A stretch of 64,000 nt of DNA from an uncultured Tateyamaria sp. (GTDB lineage: Bacteria > Pseudomonadota > Alphaproteobacteria > Rhodobacterales > Rhodobacteraceae): NCBI RefSeq assembly GCF_947494755.1, contig NZ_CANLVZ010000009.1, forward strand, positions 62,001 to 126,000. Direction: 5' to 3'. Positions 8,570 through 16,872 of this stretch are shown here, one piece after another. Position 1 is the first letter of the stretch. Every line of letters starts with the position of its first letter. Under the pieces are notes generated by a model that worked only from the letters and a program-made list of their open reading frames with translations, did not search any database and was not told where the DNA came from. The position numbers were made by a program, and so were the translations under genes.

Positions 8570-10080
8570 CAGGAGGCTCCCAATCTGGTGATCTTGTGCT
8601 GGCCTGTGGCAAAGCCGACATGCTTTTGCTCCATGTAGAACTCGAAGGACCAGTCGCCGCCGTCCCGTCCGATCCCGCTGGCCTTAACCCCACCAAAGGG
8701 CGTCGGCAGGTGGCGCACGTTTTCCGAATTGACCCAGATCATCCCCGCCTCAAGACGGTTGGTGAACCGCAGCGCGCGGGTCAGATCGTTCGTCCAGACA
8801 TAGCCCGTCAGCCCGTAGGCCGTGTCGTTGGCAAGGCTCAGCGCCTCCTCTTCGGTCGCGAAGGGGATCGAGGTGAGGACGGGGCCAAAGATTTCCTCCT
8901 GCGCGATGCGCATGTCATTGGTCGCATTCGTGAACAGCGTCGGGCGCACGAAATACCCCTCGTCCCCCACCGTTGTGCCACCGGCGGCCACAGTCGCCCC
9001 ATCCGCGCGCGCGATGTCGAAATACCCCGTCACCTTGTCGAAATGCTCCGCGCTGATCAACGGCCCGATCTCGGTCTCTGGGTCAAGCGGATGGCCCACT
9101 TTGATCTTGCTCACGCGTTCGATCAGTCGCGCCTCGAAATCAGCCCGGATGGTGTCCTGCACCAGCAGGCGTGAGGATGAAGTGCACCGCTCGCCGTTGA
9201 TCGAGTAGATCATGAAGATCACCGCATCGAGGGCGCGATCAAGGTCTGCATCATCAAACACGATCACCGGGTTTTTGCCCCCAAGTTCGAGGTGGTTGCG
9301 TTTCAGCGTGTCCGCGCCCTGCCGGATGATCTGACTGCCGGTGCGGCTTTCGCCGACAAAGGCAATGGCGCGGATCAACGGGTGTTCACACAGGGCCTTG
9401 CCCGCCTCTTCGCCGTACCCATTGACGGTGTTGAGCACACCGGGAGGCAGGCCCGCCTCTTCGGCGATCTCGACCAGCAGGCGGGCGGTGAGCGGCGAGG
9501 CTTCGGCCGGTTTGTGTACCACTGTGCAGCCCGCCGCCAAAGCGGGTGCGATCTTCCACGTGGACAGCATGAAAGGCGTGTTCCAAGGCGTAATCACCCC
9601 TACGGGACCAATGGGCACGCGGGTCGTGACATTCATCAGCGTGGGCGACGGCAGGTGCTGCCCATCTCGCGCGCCCCCGACCTGATCGGCGAAATAGCGG
9701 AAGTTTTCGGCACCGCGCAGGGCGGCCTTGGACATGAATTTGATGGTCTGACCGGTGTCCCAGCATTCGCACAAGGCAATCTCTTCCGCGCGCGCCTCGA
9801 TTCCGTCGGCAATCCTGATCAGGAGGTCGCGGCGCTGTTTGGCGGGCATGTCGCGCCAGTCGGCAAAAGCCGCCGCAGCGGCCCGGGCAGCCCTGTCGAT
9901 ATCCGCCGCAGTGCCATGGGCAACATCACAAATCACGCTCTTGTCGACGGGTGTGTGGGTTTGGAACACACCCCGTGCCCCGGCCACATCCTGACCTGCG
10001 ATCCGATTGGGAGTCCCGTGGGCGCGGAAACGTTCAAGGTAACCGTTCAGCTTGGTGATGTTGTCGTCCAGCGCGCTCAT
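8569..10080 (-). CDS. hpaE: 5-carboxymethyl-2-hydroxymuconate semialdehyde dehydrogenase
   Basis: NAD-dependent aldehyde dehydrogenase, 503 residues, the usual length. The catalytic set is complete: Asn167 in PWNTPF, Glu265 in LELGGKNP and Cys299 in NGERCTS. Its placement directly upstream of and overlapping hpaD, and divergent from a MarR-type regulator, supports HpaE rather than a general betaine-aldehyde dehydrogenase. It oxidises the ring-cleavage product of HpaD on the way to succinate semialdehyde and pyruvate. The start ATG at 10080 faces the hpaR gene across 149 bases that contain a palindromic operator candidate. Confidence 0.92.
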   Translation of the reverse strand: MSALDDNITKLNGYLERFRAHGTPNRIAGQDVAGARGVFQTHTPVDKSVICDVAHGTAADIDRAARAAAAAFADWRDMPAKQRRDLLIRIADGIEARAEEIALCECWDTGQTIKFMSKAALRGAENFRYFADQVGGARDGQHLPSPTLMNVTTRVPIGPVGVITPWNTPFMLSTWKIAPALAAGCTVVHKPAEASPLTARLLVEIAEEAGLPPGVLNTVNGYGEEAGKALCEHPLIRAIAFVGESRTGSQIIRQGADTLKRNHLELGGKNPVIVFDDADLDRALDAVIFMIYSINGERCTSSSRLLVQDTIRADFEARLIERVSKIKVGHPLDPETEIGPLISAEHFDKVTGYFDIARADGATVAAGGTTVGDEGYFVRPTLFTNATNDMRIAQEEIFGPVLTSIPFATEEEALSLANDTAYGLTGYVWTNDLTRALRFTNRLEAGMIWVNSENVRHLPTPFGGVKASGIGRDGGDWSFEFYMEQKHVGFATGQHKITRLGAS

Positions 10081-10140
10081 TGACGGGGCCTCCGGTTATA
10101 AAGATGGGACCAGTATTGCATGATCCGACATCCACTCTAT

Positions 10141-10152
10141 TTAACATGTTAA
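10141..10152. promoter_or_regulatory. Putative HpaR operator (perfect 12-bp palindrome)
   Basis: The sequence TTAACATGTTAA is a perfect palindrome in an AT-rich pocket between the divergent hpaE and hpaR genes, about 61 bases upstream of the hpaE start and 78 upstream of the chosen hpaR start. Size and position suit a MarR-family dimer that controls both the catabolic genes and itself. The binding itself is inferred. Confidence 0.6.
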
Positions 10153-10229
10153 TTACTGTGAAGAGCCGAACCGCAGCCTACGCTGTCATACCCGGCTTGG
10201 CCGTAGCAATGGCTGATGTAAGGACCCTG

Positions 10230-10667
10230 ATGGCGCCCAGACTTCCCTCGACCTCCCGCTCCCTGCCTATCGCGCTGATCCGCGCGCGCGAAGGGGTCAT
10301 GGCCCCGATCCGCGAGATGCTGGCCGACACGGGCATTACCGAACAGCAGTGGCGGGTGTTGCGGGTGCTGTCCGAATACGGGCCGCTGGATGCGTCCACC
10401 CTTGCGGACCGGGCCAGTCTGCTGTTTCCAAGCCTGACCCGAATTGCGACCACGATGCGCGAGAAGGGATTGATCACCCAGACCCGTGACAGTGATGACC
10501 GGCGGCGTCAGTTCATTCGTATTGCGCCAGCGGGCGAACAGATCATAGATGACCACACTGCACAGGCCGCCCAAATCGTTGCAGGCTTTCGCGAGACATT
10601 AGGCGATGCACAGTACGAAACGCTGCTGGACTTGCTAGGCCGTCTGGACCCCGGCGCGCGCAGCTAA
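10230..10667 (+). CDS. hpaR: HpaR, MarR-family regulator of homoprotocatechuate degradation
   Basis: MarR-type repressor, 145 residues from the ATG at 10230. The frame stays open back to a TTG at 10080, but that would place the operator palindrome inside the gene and add 50 residues that do not look like HpaR, so the shorter form is preferred. The HpaR-like core begins SLPIALIRAREGVMAPIRE and continues with GITEQQWRVLRVLSEYGPLD and a winged helix (SLTRIATTMREKGLI, DDRRRQFI). HpaR proteins repress the meta-cleavage operon and are relieved by hydroxyphenylacetates. Confidence 0.88.
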   Translation: MAPRLPSTSRSLPIALIRAREGVMAPIREMLADTGITEQQWRVLRVLSEYGPLDASTLADRASLLFPSLTRIATTMREKGLITQTRDSDDRRRQFIRIAPAGEQIIDDHTAQAAQIVAGFRETLGDAQYETLLDLLGRLDPGARS

Positions 10668-10692
10668 GGGCCTGCCAAGAAGCAGTCGAGCG

Positions 10693-11622
10693 TCAAAGCT
10701 GCGCGGCACCGGCTTGGGCAATGAGCGCCTTGTAATGCGCGCGGATCGCGTGAAAGACAGGGCCCGCCGTGCCGCCCCCGATCACGCGCCCATCGATTTC
10801 GAACACCGGCGACTGAGCCCCGAAGGTGCCCGTCAAAAACGCTTCGTCCGCGCCGTAAGCATCGACGAGGGAATAGTTGCGCTCGAACACGGGGATGTTG
10901 TTGGCGCGGCACAGGTCAATCACCTTCTGGCGGGTGATCCCGTTCATGCAGTAATCCCCGGTTGAGGTCCAAACCGCCCCCTTGCGCACGATAAAGAAGT
11001 TGCAGGCGTTGGTGGTGTTCACAAAGCCGAACGGGTCGAGCATCAGCGCCTCATCCGCCCCGGCACGGACCGCATGGTTCAGCGCGATGATGCAGTTCAG
11101 CTTGGAATGCGAGTTCAGCTTGGCATCCTGTGTCAGCGGCAGGCCCCGGTGATGGGGCACCGTGTGCAGGCGAATGCCGCGATCCACGATGCTTGCGTCG
11201 GGTTTGGAGTGTTCGGCAATGATCACAATCGTGGGGCCATAGACGCTCAGATGCGGATGCTGAAACGGCTTTTTCTTGCGCCCGCGTGTGACCATCAGGC
11301 GGATATGCACATCCGTCGTCATCGCGTTCGCGTTCAGGGTTTGCCAGATCGCATCCGTCAGTTCGGCGCGCGTCTTGCCGATATCAAGGTCAAGGTACAG
11401 CGCCGCCTCATAAAGCCGATCCAGATGCTCGGCCAGGAACGAGATATGCCCGTCATAAAGCCGCATCCCCTCCCATATCCCGTCGCCCAGCATGAAGCCG
11501 GAATCGTAAACTGACACCTTGGCCTCGTCCCGATGCACCACGGCCCCATCCACATAAATCAGGATGTCGTCGTTGCGCGCATCCATGGCCGCATCATGGG
11601 TCGAAATGTGTGTGTCGGTCAT
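10693..11622 (-). CDS. Class IV aminotransferase (D-amino-acid / branched-chain type)
   Basis: PLP-dependent fold-type IV aminotransferase, 309 residues from the ATG at 11622, which has AAGGA upstream; the frame extends 22 codons further without a better site. The start LIYVDGAVVHRDEAKVSVYDSGFMLGDGIWEGMR and the PLP-lysine region LNSHSKLNCIIALNHA are typical of the D-alanine aminotransferase, branched-chain and 4-amino-4-deoxychorismate lyase group. A KLN lysine is visible in the expected place. Its 3' end converges on hpaR with a 25-base gap. Substrate cannot be read from sequence; a link to aromatic amino acid use is only suggested by position. Confidence 0.82.
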   Translation of the reverse strand: MTDTHISTHDAAMDARNDDILIYVDGAVVHRDEAKVSVYDSGFMLGDGIWEGMRLYDGHISFLAEHLDRLYEAALYLDLDIGKTRAELTDAIWQTLNANAMTTDVHIRLMVTRGRKKKPFQHPHLSVYGPTIVIIAEHSKPDASIVDRGIRLHTVPHHRGLPLTQDAKLNSHSKLNCIIALNHAVRAGADEALMLDPFGFVNTTNACNFFIVRKGAVWTSTGDYCMNGITRQKVIDLCRANNIPVFERNYSLVDAYGADEAFLTGTFGAQSPVFEIDGRVIGGGTAGPVFHAIRAHYKALIAQAGAAQL

Positions 11623-11709
11623 GTCGGGTCCTTCGCAGATATGGTCAGACCCCAACATGGCGCAGGTGATGATGCGACAACAGCGCAATCCGCAGCGGCA
11701 GCTCGCATA

Positions 11710-14493
11710 TCAGGCAAAGGCGGCGTTGGCCTCTGCAAGTTCGGCAAGCATGGCGGCGTATTGCGGATCGTCATGGATTTCCGCGATCTGCTTTTCCATC
11801 CCGATGATCTGCGCGCGCGTGGCCTCAATCTTCTTGTCGATGGCCTCGATCTCGACCCGATCTTTGGGATGACCAAGTTTCTGGCGGAACCCGGCGATCT
11901 TGTCTGCGATACCGGCGATGGTTTTCTCAAGACTTGCCGCTCGCTGGTCCAGTTGCTCCTTTTTCATTTCATCAAAGGCATTTGCCGCTTTTGATCGAGT
12001 GACGGCCAATTCGCTCTCACGGTCGGCTTGCAATCGCTCAAAGTGACTGATCTGAACCTCGATCAACGCATCTGTCTTGCTCAGCTCAAGGCGTTGGATA
12101 TCACCCTTCAATGCGTTGATATGCGCGGCGATCTCACCGGTTTTACGACCCGCTGTGCGCGCGTATTCGGCCGTCGCCGCCTTGAGGCGGTCCACGTTCT
12201 CAGCGGTATAGCTGGAATCGATATCGTCGAAGTAACTCGACATCAAAACCGCGTCCAATGTCGGACGCTTGGTGGGATCAGGCTGCTTGAGGCTGTTGAT
12301 CAGACGATCCAGTGCCGAGGCTGATGTCGCCTGTCCCGCATCGTCCACCTTTTGACTTGTGACCGGGTTCGCGCTGGAAAACTTTTCGCTGTATTCCCCC
12401 TGCTTGCGGATCGGGTCGGTGATGCGTTGCAGGATTTCACCCAAGGTGAAGTTGTCGGACTTTTGGGTCACATCCCCCTCTCCCTGCAATTCGGGCGGCT
12501 GATAGCCGGGCGTCCATTCATTCAGATCCTTCACAACATCCGTGCCGCTGTCGACATGATGGGCCAGCCCGAAATCCGCCACCTTAAAGGTCCCGTCCGA
12601 GGTCAGAAAGATATTCGCTTCTTTCAGGTCGTGGTGCGTCATACCGCCCTGCTGCATCGCCTGCATCCCTTTGACGACATCGCGCATTTGGGCGGCCATC
12701 ATCGCTTGACGGGCGTTTTCAGACATCAGGCCCGTATCCTCGCAAGCCGCCATCGCATCGGTATAGGCATGTGCGTCGCCCGCATCCGCCATATCCATGA
12801 CGATCAGCGGGATCCCGTTGGGGGCCAGCACCATGCCCTTCATATCGAGGATATTGTCGTGGCATGCCCCGTCCTCTCCGCCCGTGGCGGCGCGGTGGTT
12901 CAACGCTTCGGAGCGGAAATTCTCATGCATGGTTTCATCCGTGCTGTCCGCGTCGAAATTGGCCGCAATCGGGGTCTTCAACACTACCGGCGCACCGGTG
13001 TCGGGATGAACCGCGCGAAAGACTTTGCCGCCGCCCCCGCGCCCCAGAAACGTGATGTCGTCAAAGGTCACACCGTCCAACACAAACGAGGTCGGTGTAC
13101 CGGTGTCGTCAAAGGCTGCCTTGTTCGGGAACGCATCAAATGCGGCCTTGTTCATCGCTGTGGCCGCAGCTTGAAGCCGGGCAAGCTGATCTGGATCGGT
13201 GTCATTTGGGTTCTCGGGATCAAACGGGATGCCGGAGGCCCGTGCAGCCTCCACGCACCAATCCTCGTACCCACGGGCGCACATTTCAAACGCCTCGTCC
13301 GGCATCGGGCCTGGGGTCGCAAGCAGGGTCTGCAACGCTGATGTGATCCCGTTGCCAGCAACCAACGCCATCTCGTCGGCGGTGCGGCTGGTGTCGGTCA
13401 GATCGAGATCCATGTCCTCAAAGAAGTCCACGGTCGAAAATTCGCGTGTCTTGCTGTTGGTTGGCAAACCCACCGCATCCGTCAGCCCAAGGGCGAAATT
13501 GTCCTGCAACACCGCTTGGCGGTATTGCTCCTGAGCCTGCGCCCATCGTTCCGCCTGCCTTGCCTCGACCACCTTGAACCGCTCGGCAACGTCGGCCTCC
13601 GCCTGTTTGGCCGTGTCACCCGTCAATGCGGTCCCATCGTTATCGGTGCTTGCGCTGGTTTCCATGGGCGGAGGTGTGGTTTTGGCCGCAAGGGCATTCA
13701 GCAAGGCCAAACGCCGCTCTTTGAGCTGCGCCTCCAGTTCGGTGCGCAACTCAGCCCCATTTCCGCTGAGGTGATGGGTGCGCGCCGTCTCGTGCGCGGC
13801 CATGTAGTCCCCATTGTAGCTCATGGGCAGCTTTCCGGGCTGTTCCTTGTTCAGCAGCGCCATGTTGTGCCCGATCAATGCGATCAGCGATTTGACGGTC
13901 GGCGCACTGGCGTGCATCGCACCATAGGCGTCGAGCCGCCCGGACACAGCCGTCTGGAGCGCATCCATCTGCCCGATCAAAACCAGCTTCTCGCGTTGCG
14001 CCGCCCCAAGCAGACCAAGGATTTCTTCGCGATCCGCGCCGGTGGCGGGATCGGTGATCAAGGCACAGCGGTCGATCACGTCCTGGCTTTGGCTATCGGT
14101 ATCAAGGGTCAGCGCCTGCTTGGCCGTCAACATCGCCTGGATCTTGTTCTTGAGCGTTGCGATATCCGCGCCAATCACCGCCGGGTTCAGACCATTCTTG
14201 ACCGTATTGGCCGCCGCGCGCGCGCTTTCCTTGATCGCCTTGAGGTCGCCGTAAGCCCCCTTGAGGTCGCCACTCTCGGCCTTTTTGGTGGCGTCCGCGA
14301 TCCCCTTTTCAACGACAGCGCGCTGCGGATGCTCGGGCGGCAGGACCCCCAGTTCGGCCTCGGCCTTATCGCGGCGACGCCAAAACTCCTTGAGCCGGGC
14401 AGCCATGTTGCGTTTGGCAAAGTACCCCTTGGAGTCATAGGCAAGGTGGGTCGTCAGAAACGACATCTGCTCGGTGCTGAGATCAGCCATCAT
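11710..14493 (-). CDS. Large protein with eukaryotic-like Ser/Thr kinase domain between helical arms
   Basis: A 927-residue protein with no signal peptide or membrane segment. The first 470 residues are mostly charged and helical. A protein-kinase domain spans about 477-755: glycine loop GRGGGG at 484-489, Lys506 in VVLK, Glu529 as likely alpha-C partner, catalytic HHDLKEAN at 620-627 (HHD instead of HRD), DFG at 640-642, PPE at 666-668 and a conserved Arg743. The last 150 residues are strongly coiled coil. The core looks catalytically complete. The start has AAGGAAT upstream; the next codon is also ATG. Neighbours are an aminotransferase and a surface glycan cassette, with no phosphatase or FHA protein nearby. 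I do not recognise the whole protein; a secreted or signalling role is conjecture. Confidence 0.8.
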   Translation of the reverse strand: MMADLSTEQMSFLTTHLAYDSKGYFAKRNMAARLKEFWRRRDKAEAELGVLPPEHPQRAVVEKGIADATKKAESGDLKGAYGDLKAIKESARAAANTVKNGLNPAVIGADIATLKNKIQAMLTAKQALTLDTDSQSQDVIDRCALITDPATGADREEILGLLGAAQREKLVLIGQMDALQTAVSGRLDAYGAMHASAPTVKSLIALIGHNMALLNKEQPGKLPMSYNGDYMAAHETARTHHLSGNGAELRTELEAQLKERRLALLNALAAKTTPPPMETSASTDNDGTALTGDTAKQAEADVAERFKVVEARQAERWAQAQEQYRQAVLQDNFALGLTDAVGLPTNSKTREFSTVDFFEDMDLDLTDTSRTADEMALVAGNGITSALQTLLATPGPMPDEAFEMCARGYEDWCVEAARASGIPFDPENPNDTDPDQLARLQAAATAMNKAAFDAFPNKAAFDDTGTPTSFVLDGVTFDDITFLGRGGGGKVFRAVHPDTGAPVVLKTPIAANFDADSTDETMHENFRSEALNHRAATGGEDGACHDNILDMKGMVLAPNGIPLIVMDMADAGDAHAYTDAMAACEDTGLMSENARQAMMAAQMRDVVKGMQAMQQGGMTHHDLKEANIFLTSDGTFKVADFGLAHHVDSGTDVVKDLNEWTPGYQPPELQGEGDVTQKSDNFTLGEILQRITDPIRKQGEYSEKFSSANPVTSQKVDDAGQATSASALDRLINSLKQPDPTKRPTLDAVLMSSYFDDIDSSYTAENVDRLKAATAEYARTAGRKTGEIAAHINALKGDIQRLELSKTDALIEVQISHFERLQADRESELAVTRSKAANAFDEMKKEQLDQRAASLEKTIAGIADKIAGFRQKLGHPKDRVEIEAIDKKIEATRAQIIGMEKQIAEIHDDPQYAAMLAELAEANAAFA

Positions 14494-14744
14494 AATTCCT
14501 TAATGCAAAACTGCGTTTGGTCACACAATGCAGCGTCATCGCCACATCCCACACATGACCGTCCGGATTTGGCGCGAGACTAAGCAGATCAACAATCTGC
14601 GACAAGGATTGGGTGCACCTCTTTACGACGATCACAACCACGGATGGCGTTGTTCATTGTTTGTGAACAGTATTTTTCCAACCTCGGCCCAATAATCGCC
14701 ACAAACCACAGGCAAACGGGTCTGCATAAGTTGGAGTAAAGCAC

Positions 14745-15701
14745 ATGTATTTGTCTGTTGTGGTTCCGTGCATGAACGAAGAAGAGTCGTTGCCCTATCT
14801 GGTGGACCGGCTTGTTCAGGCAATTGAGCCCTACAAGGATCGCGCCGAGATTTTGCTGGTCGATGATGGCTCCACGGATGGCACATGGGCGGCGATCATC
14901 AAAGCGCAGGCGACCTGCCCCCAGTTGCGCGGCTTGCGTATGTCCTCCAACCGCGGGCACCAGATCGCGTTGACCGCAGGGCTCGAAGCGGCGCGCGGGG
15001 CGCGTATCTTTATGCTTGATGCAGACCTTCAGGATCCGCCTGAATTGCTGGCCGACATGATGGCGATGATGGATCGCGGCCACGATGTGGTTTATGGGCG
15101 GCGTGCTGAACGGCAGGGCGAGACGCTGTTCAAACGCGCGACCGCGCATGTGTTTTATCGCCTTTTGAACGCCATGTCGGATGTACCGATCCCCAAGGAC
15201 ACCGGTGATTTCCGGCTCGTCAGTCGCCGCGCCTTGGACGCGGTTCTGGCAATGCCCGAAAAGGCACGCTTCATTCGCGGCATGTTTGCATGGGTCGGTT
15301 ATAGCCAGATAGGCATCGAATACGCTCGCGCCCCACGGCACATGGGCGAAACCAAATACCCCTTCCGCAAGATGCTGCGCTTTGCCATCGACGCGATGAC
15401 CGCATTTTCCACCAAGCCGCTCAAGCTGGCGACACGGCTGTCCTTTGTCAGCCTCGGCGTCGCCGGGTTGATGATGATCTACGTGTTCCGCTCGTTGATC
15501 CTGTATCAGACGGCCCCCGGTTGGGCCTCGGTCGTGCTGGCGATTGCGGCATTCTCGGGCGTGCAATTGCTGACTTTGGGCATCCTTGGTGAATATATCG
15601 GCAGGCTGTATGTCGAGGCCAAAAACCGCCCCCTTTATTTCGTCGCGGAGGAGTCGCGCACGGTCGTGGACGCCTCTGCCCGGCTGCAAACACGGGCGTG
15701 A
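14745..15701 (+). CDS. GtrB/DPM1-type polyprenyl-phosphate glycosyltransferase
   Basis: Family 2 glycosyltransferase, 318 residues, that loads a sugar onto a polyprenyl phosphate on the inner face of the membrane. The GT-A domain starts YLSVVVPCMNEEESLPYLV, with VDDGSTDGTW near 43 and the metal-binding DADLQDPP near 90. Two C-terminal hydrophobic segments (about 232-257 and 266-290) match the GtrB anchor, followed by the typical EYIGRLYVEAKNRPLY. Its stop overlaps a GTG that could start the GtrA gene. It heads a four-gene cassette for modification of a surface glycan. Confidence 0.9.
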   Translation: MYLSVVVPCMNEEESLPYLVDRLVQAIEPYKDRAEILLVDDGSTDGTWAAIIKAQATCPQLRGLRMSSNRGHQIALTAGLEAARGARIFMLDADLQDPPELLADMMAMMDRGHDVVYGRRAERQGETLFKRATAHVFYRLLNAMSDVPIPKDTGDFRLVSRRALDAVLAMPEKARFIRGMFAWVGYSQIGIEYARAPRHMGETKYPFRKMLRFAIDAMTAFSTKPLKLATRLSFVSLGVAGLMMIYVFRSLILYQTAPGWASVVLAIAAFSGVQLLTLGILGEYIGRLYVEAKNRPLYFVAEESRTVVDASARLQTRA

Positions 15702-15703
15702 TC

Positions 15704-16105
15704 ATGGATCAGTCTGCAAAAATCCTGCGCTTTGCCTGCGTCGGGGCGACCGTCGCCCTGCTTTATGTCGCGCTCTATCTCGGCCTGCTCACGCTTGGGC
15801 TGGCCCAACCTGTGGCCAACGGTGCTGCATTCTTGCTGGCCGTTGCTGTGCAATATGCAGGCCAAGCCGCCTTTACCTTTCGTGCCCCTCTCAAGGATGG
15901 GCCACAGATCACGCGATTTGTGGCGATGATCGGCTGCGGGCTGCTCAGTTCCGCGCTCATCACCGGCATCGCGCAGCCCGCACTTGGCCTGCCGCATTGG
16001 GGTGCGGCTGCGATCGTGACCCTTGTGCTGCCGATCCAGAATTATCTGATCATGTCGCGATGGGTTTTCGCGCATGGATCATCCCCTGCGGAGACATCCC
16101 AATGA
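15704..16105 (+). CDS. GtrA-family flippase-like membrane protein
   Basis: Small protein of about 133 residues with four hydrophobic segments (about 8-30, 36-55, 70-92, 100-122), the GtrA/DPMS pattern. GtrA proteins are thought to flip the lipid-linked sugar made by GtrB to the periplasmic face. The ATG at 15704 gives the best family start (MDQSAKILRFACVG); an in-frame GTG at 15698 overlaps the previous stop. Its own stop overlaps the next start as ATGA. The GtrB-GtrA pairing makes the call firm despite the short length. Confidence 0.88.
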   Translation: MDQSAKILRFACVGATVALLYVALYLGLLTLGLAQPVANGAAFLLAVAVQYAGQAAFTFRAPLKDGPQITRFVAMIGCGLLSSALITGIAQPALGLPHWGAAAIVTLVLPIQNYLIMSRWVFAHGSSPAETSQ

Positions 16106-16872
16106 CGCATATTTATAACGATACGTTCTTTGATTACATCGACCACGGCGCGCGGCGTTCGGCCAAGGCATTGACCGGGTTGATGACCAAATGGCTGGCC
16201 CCGCAAAGTGTGCTCGATCTTGGATGCGGGCGCGGCGTGTGGCTGGATGAATGGCAACGCGCGGGTGCTTTGGATGTGCTGGGAGTGGACGGCGATTATG
16301 TGGATCGCAGCCAGTTGGCAATTGACGCCGCCCAGTTTCACGCAGGTGATCTGACCAAGCCCTTGGACCTTGGCCGCCGCTTTGATCTGGCCCAAAGCCT
16401 TGAGGTCGGGGAACACCTGCCAACCGCCGCGTCTGATGCGCTGGTGGACAGCCTCACCCAAGCCTCGGACCGGGTCTTGTTTTCGGCAGCCGTGGTTGGA
16501 CAGGGCGGCGAATTTCACGTCAACGAGCAACCCCTGTCGTTCTGGCAGGCCAAGTTCGAGGCACGCGGATATCGCGCCTATGACTGCCTGCGCCCGCATC
16601 TGAAATCCGACCGCTCGGTCGAGCCGTGGTATCGCTATAACGCCATCCTGTATGTGAACGAGGCGGGTGCTGCGCACCTGCCCGAGGCGATCCGCACCCA
16701 TGCGCTCGCCGATGGCTTGCAAGTCAAGAACGCCGGTGATTTGGCATGGCGGGCGCGGCGCGCGGTCGTGGCGAACCTGCCCCAAGGGGCTGTCACGCGG
16801 ATTGCGCAGGTCCGCGCCGCCGTTCTGGCTGCAAATGCCCGGCGGATGAACACCCGCACGAGCCTGTCGTAG
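16102..16872 (+). CDS. SAM-dependent class I methyltransferase
   Basis: A 256-residue methyltransferase coupled to gtrA by an ATGA overlap. Motif I is VLDLGCGRGVW (about residues 37-47), followed by an acidic strand end VLGVDGDYVD and motif IV-like FDLAQSLEVGEHL, then an acceptor-side segment with the C-terminal two thirds helical. The frame is open upstream into gtrA and gtrB, but the coupling and sequence pattern fix the start at 16102. In this setting it may O-methylate a sugar of the glycan or its lipid carrier; that is inference. Confidence 0.85.
   Translation: MTHIYNDTFFDYIDHGARRSAKALTGLMTKWLAPQSVLDLGCGRGVWLDEWQRAGALDVLGVDGDYVDRSQLAIDAAQFHAGDLTKPLDLGRRFDLAQSLEVGEHLPTAASDALVDSLTQASDRVLFSAAVVGQGGEFHVNEQPLSFWQAKFEARGYRAYDCLRPHLKSDRSVEPWYRYNAILYVNEAGAAHLPEAIRTHALADGLQVKNAGDLAWRARRAVVANLPQGAVTRIAQVRAAVLAANARRMNTRTSLS

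Noticed and set aside
10080-10229. N-terminal extension of hpaR from a TTG at 10080
   Set aside because: It would cover the operator palindrome and hpaE start and does not resemble HpaR proteins.
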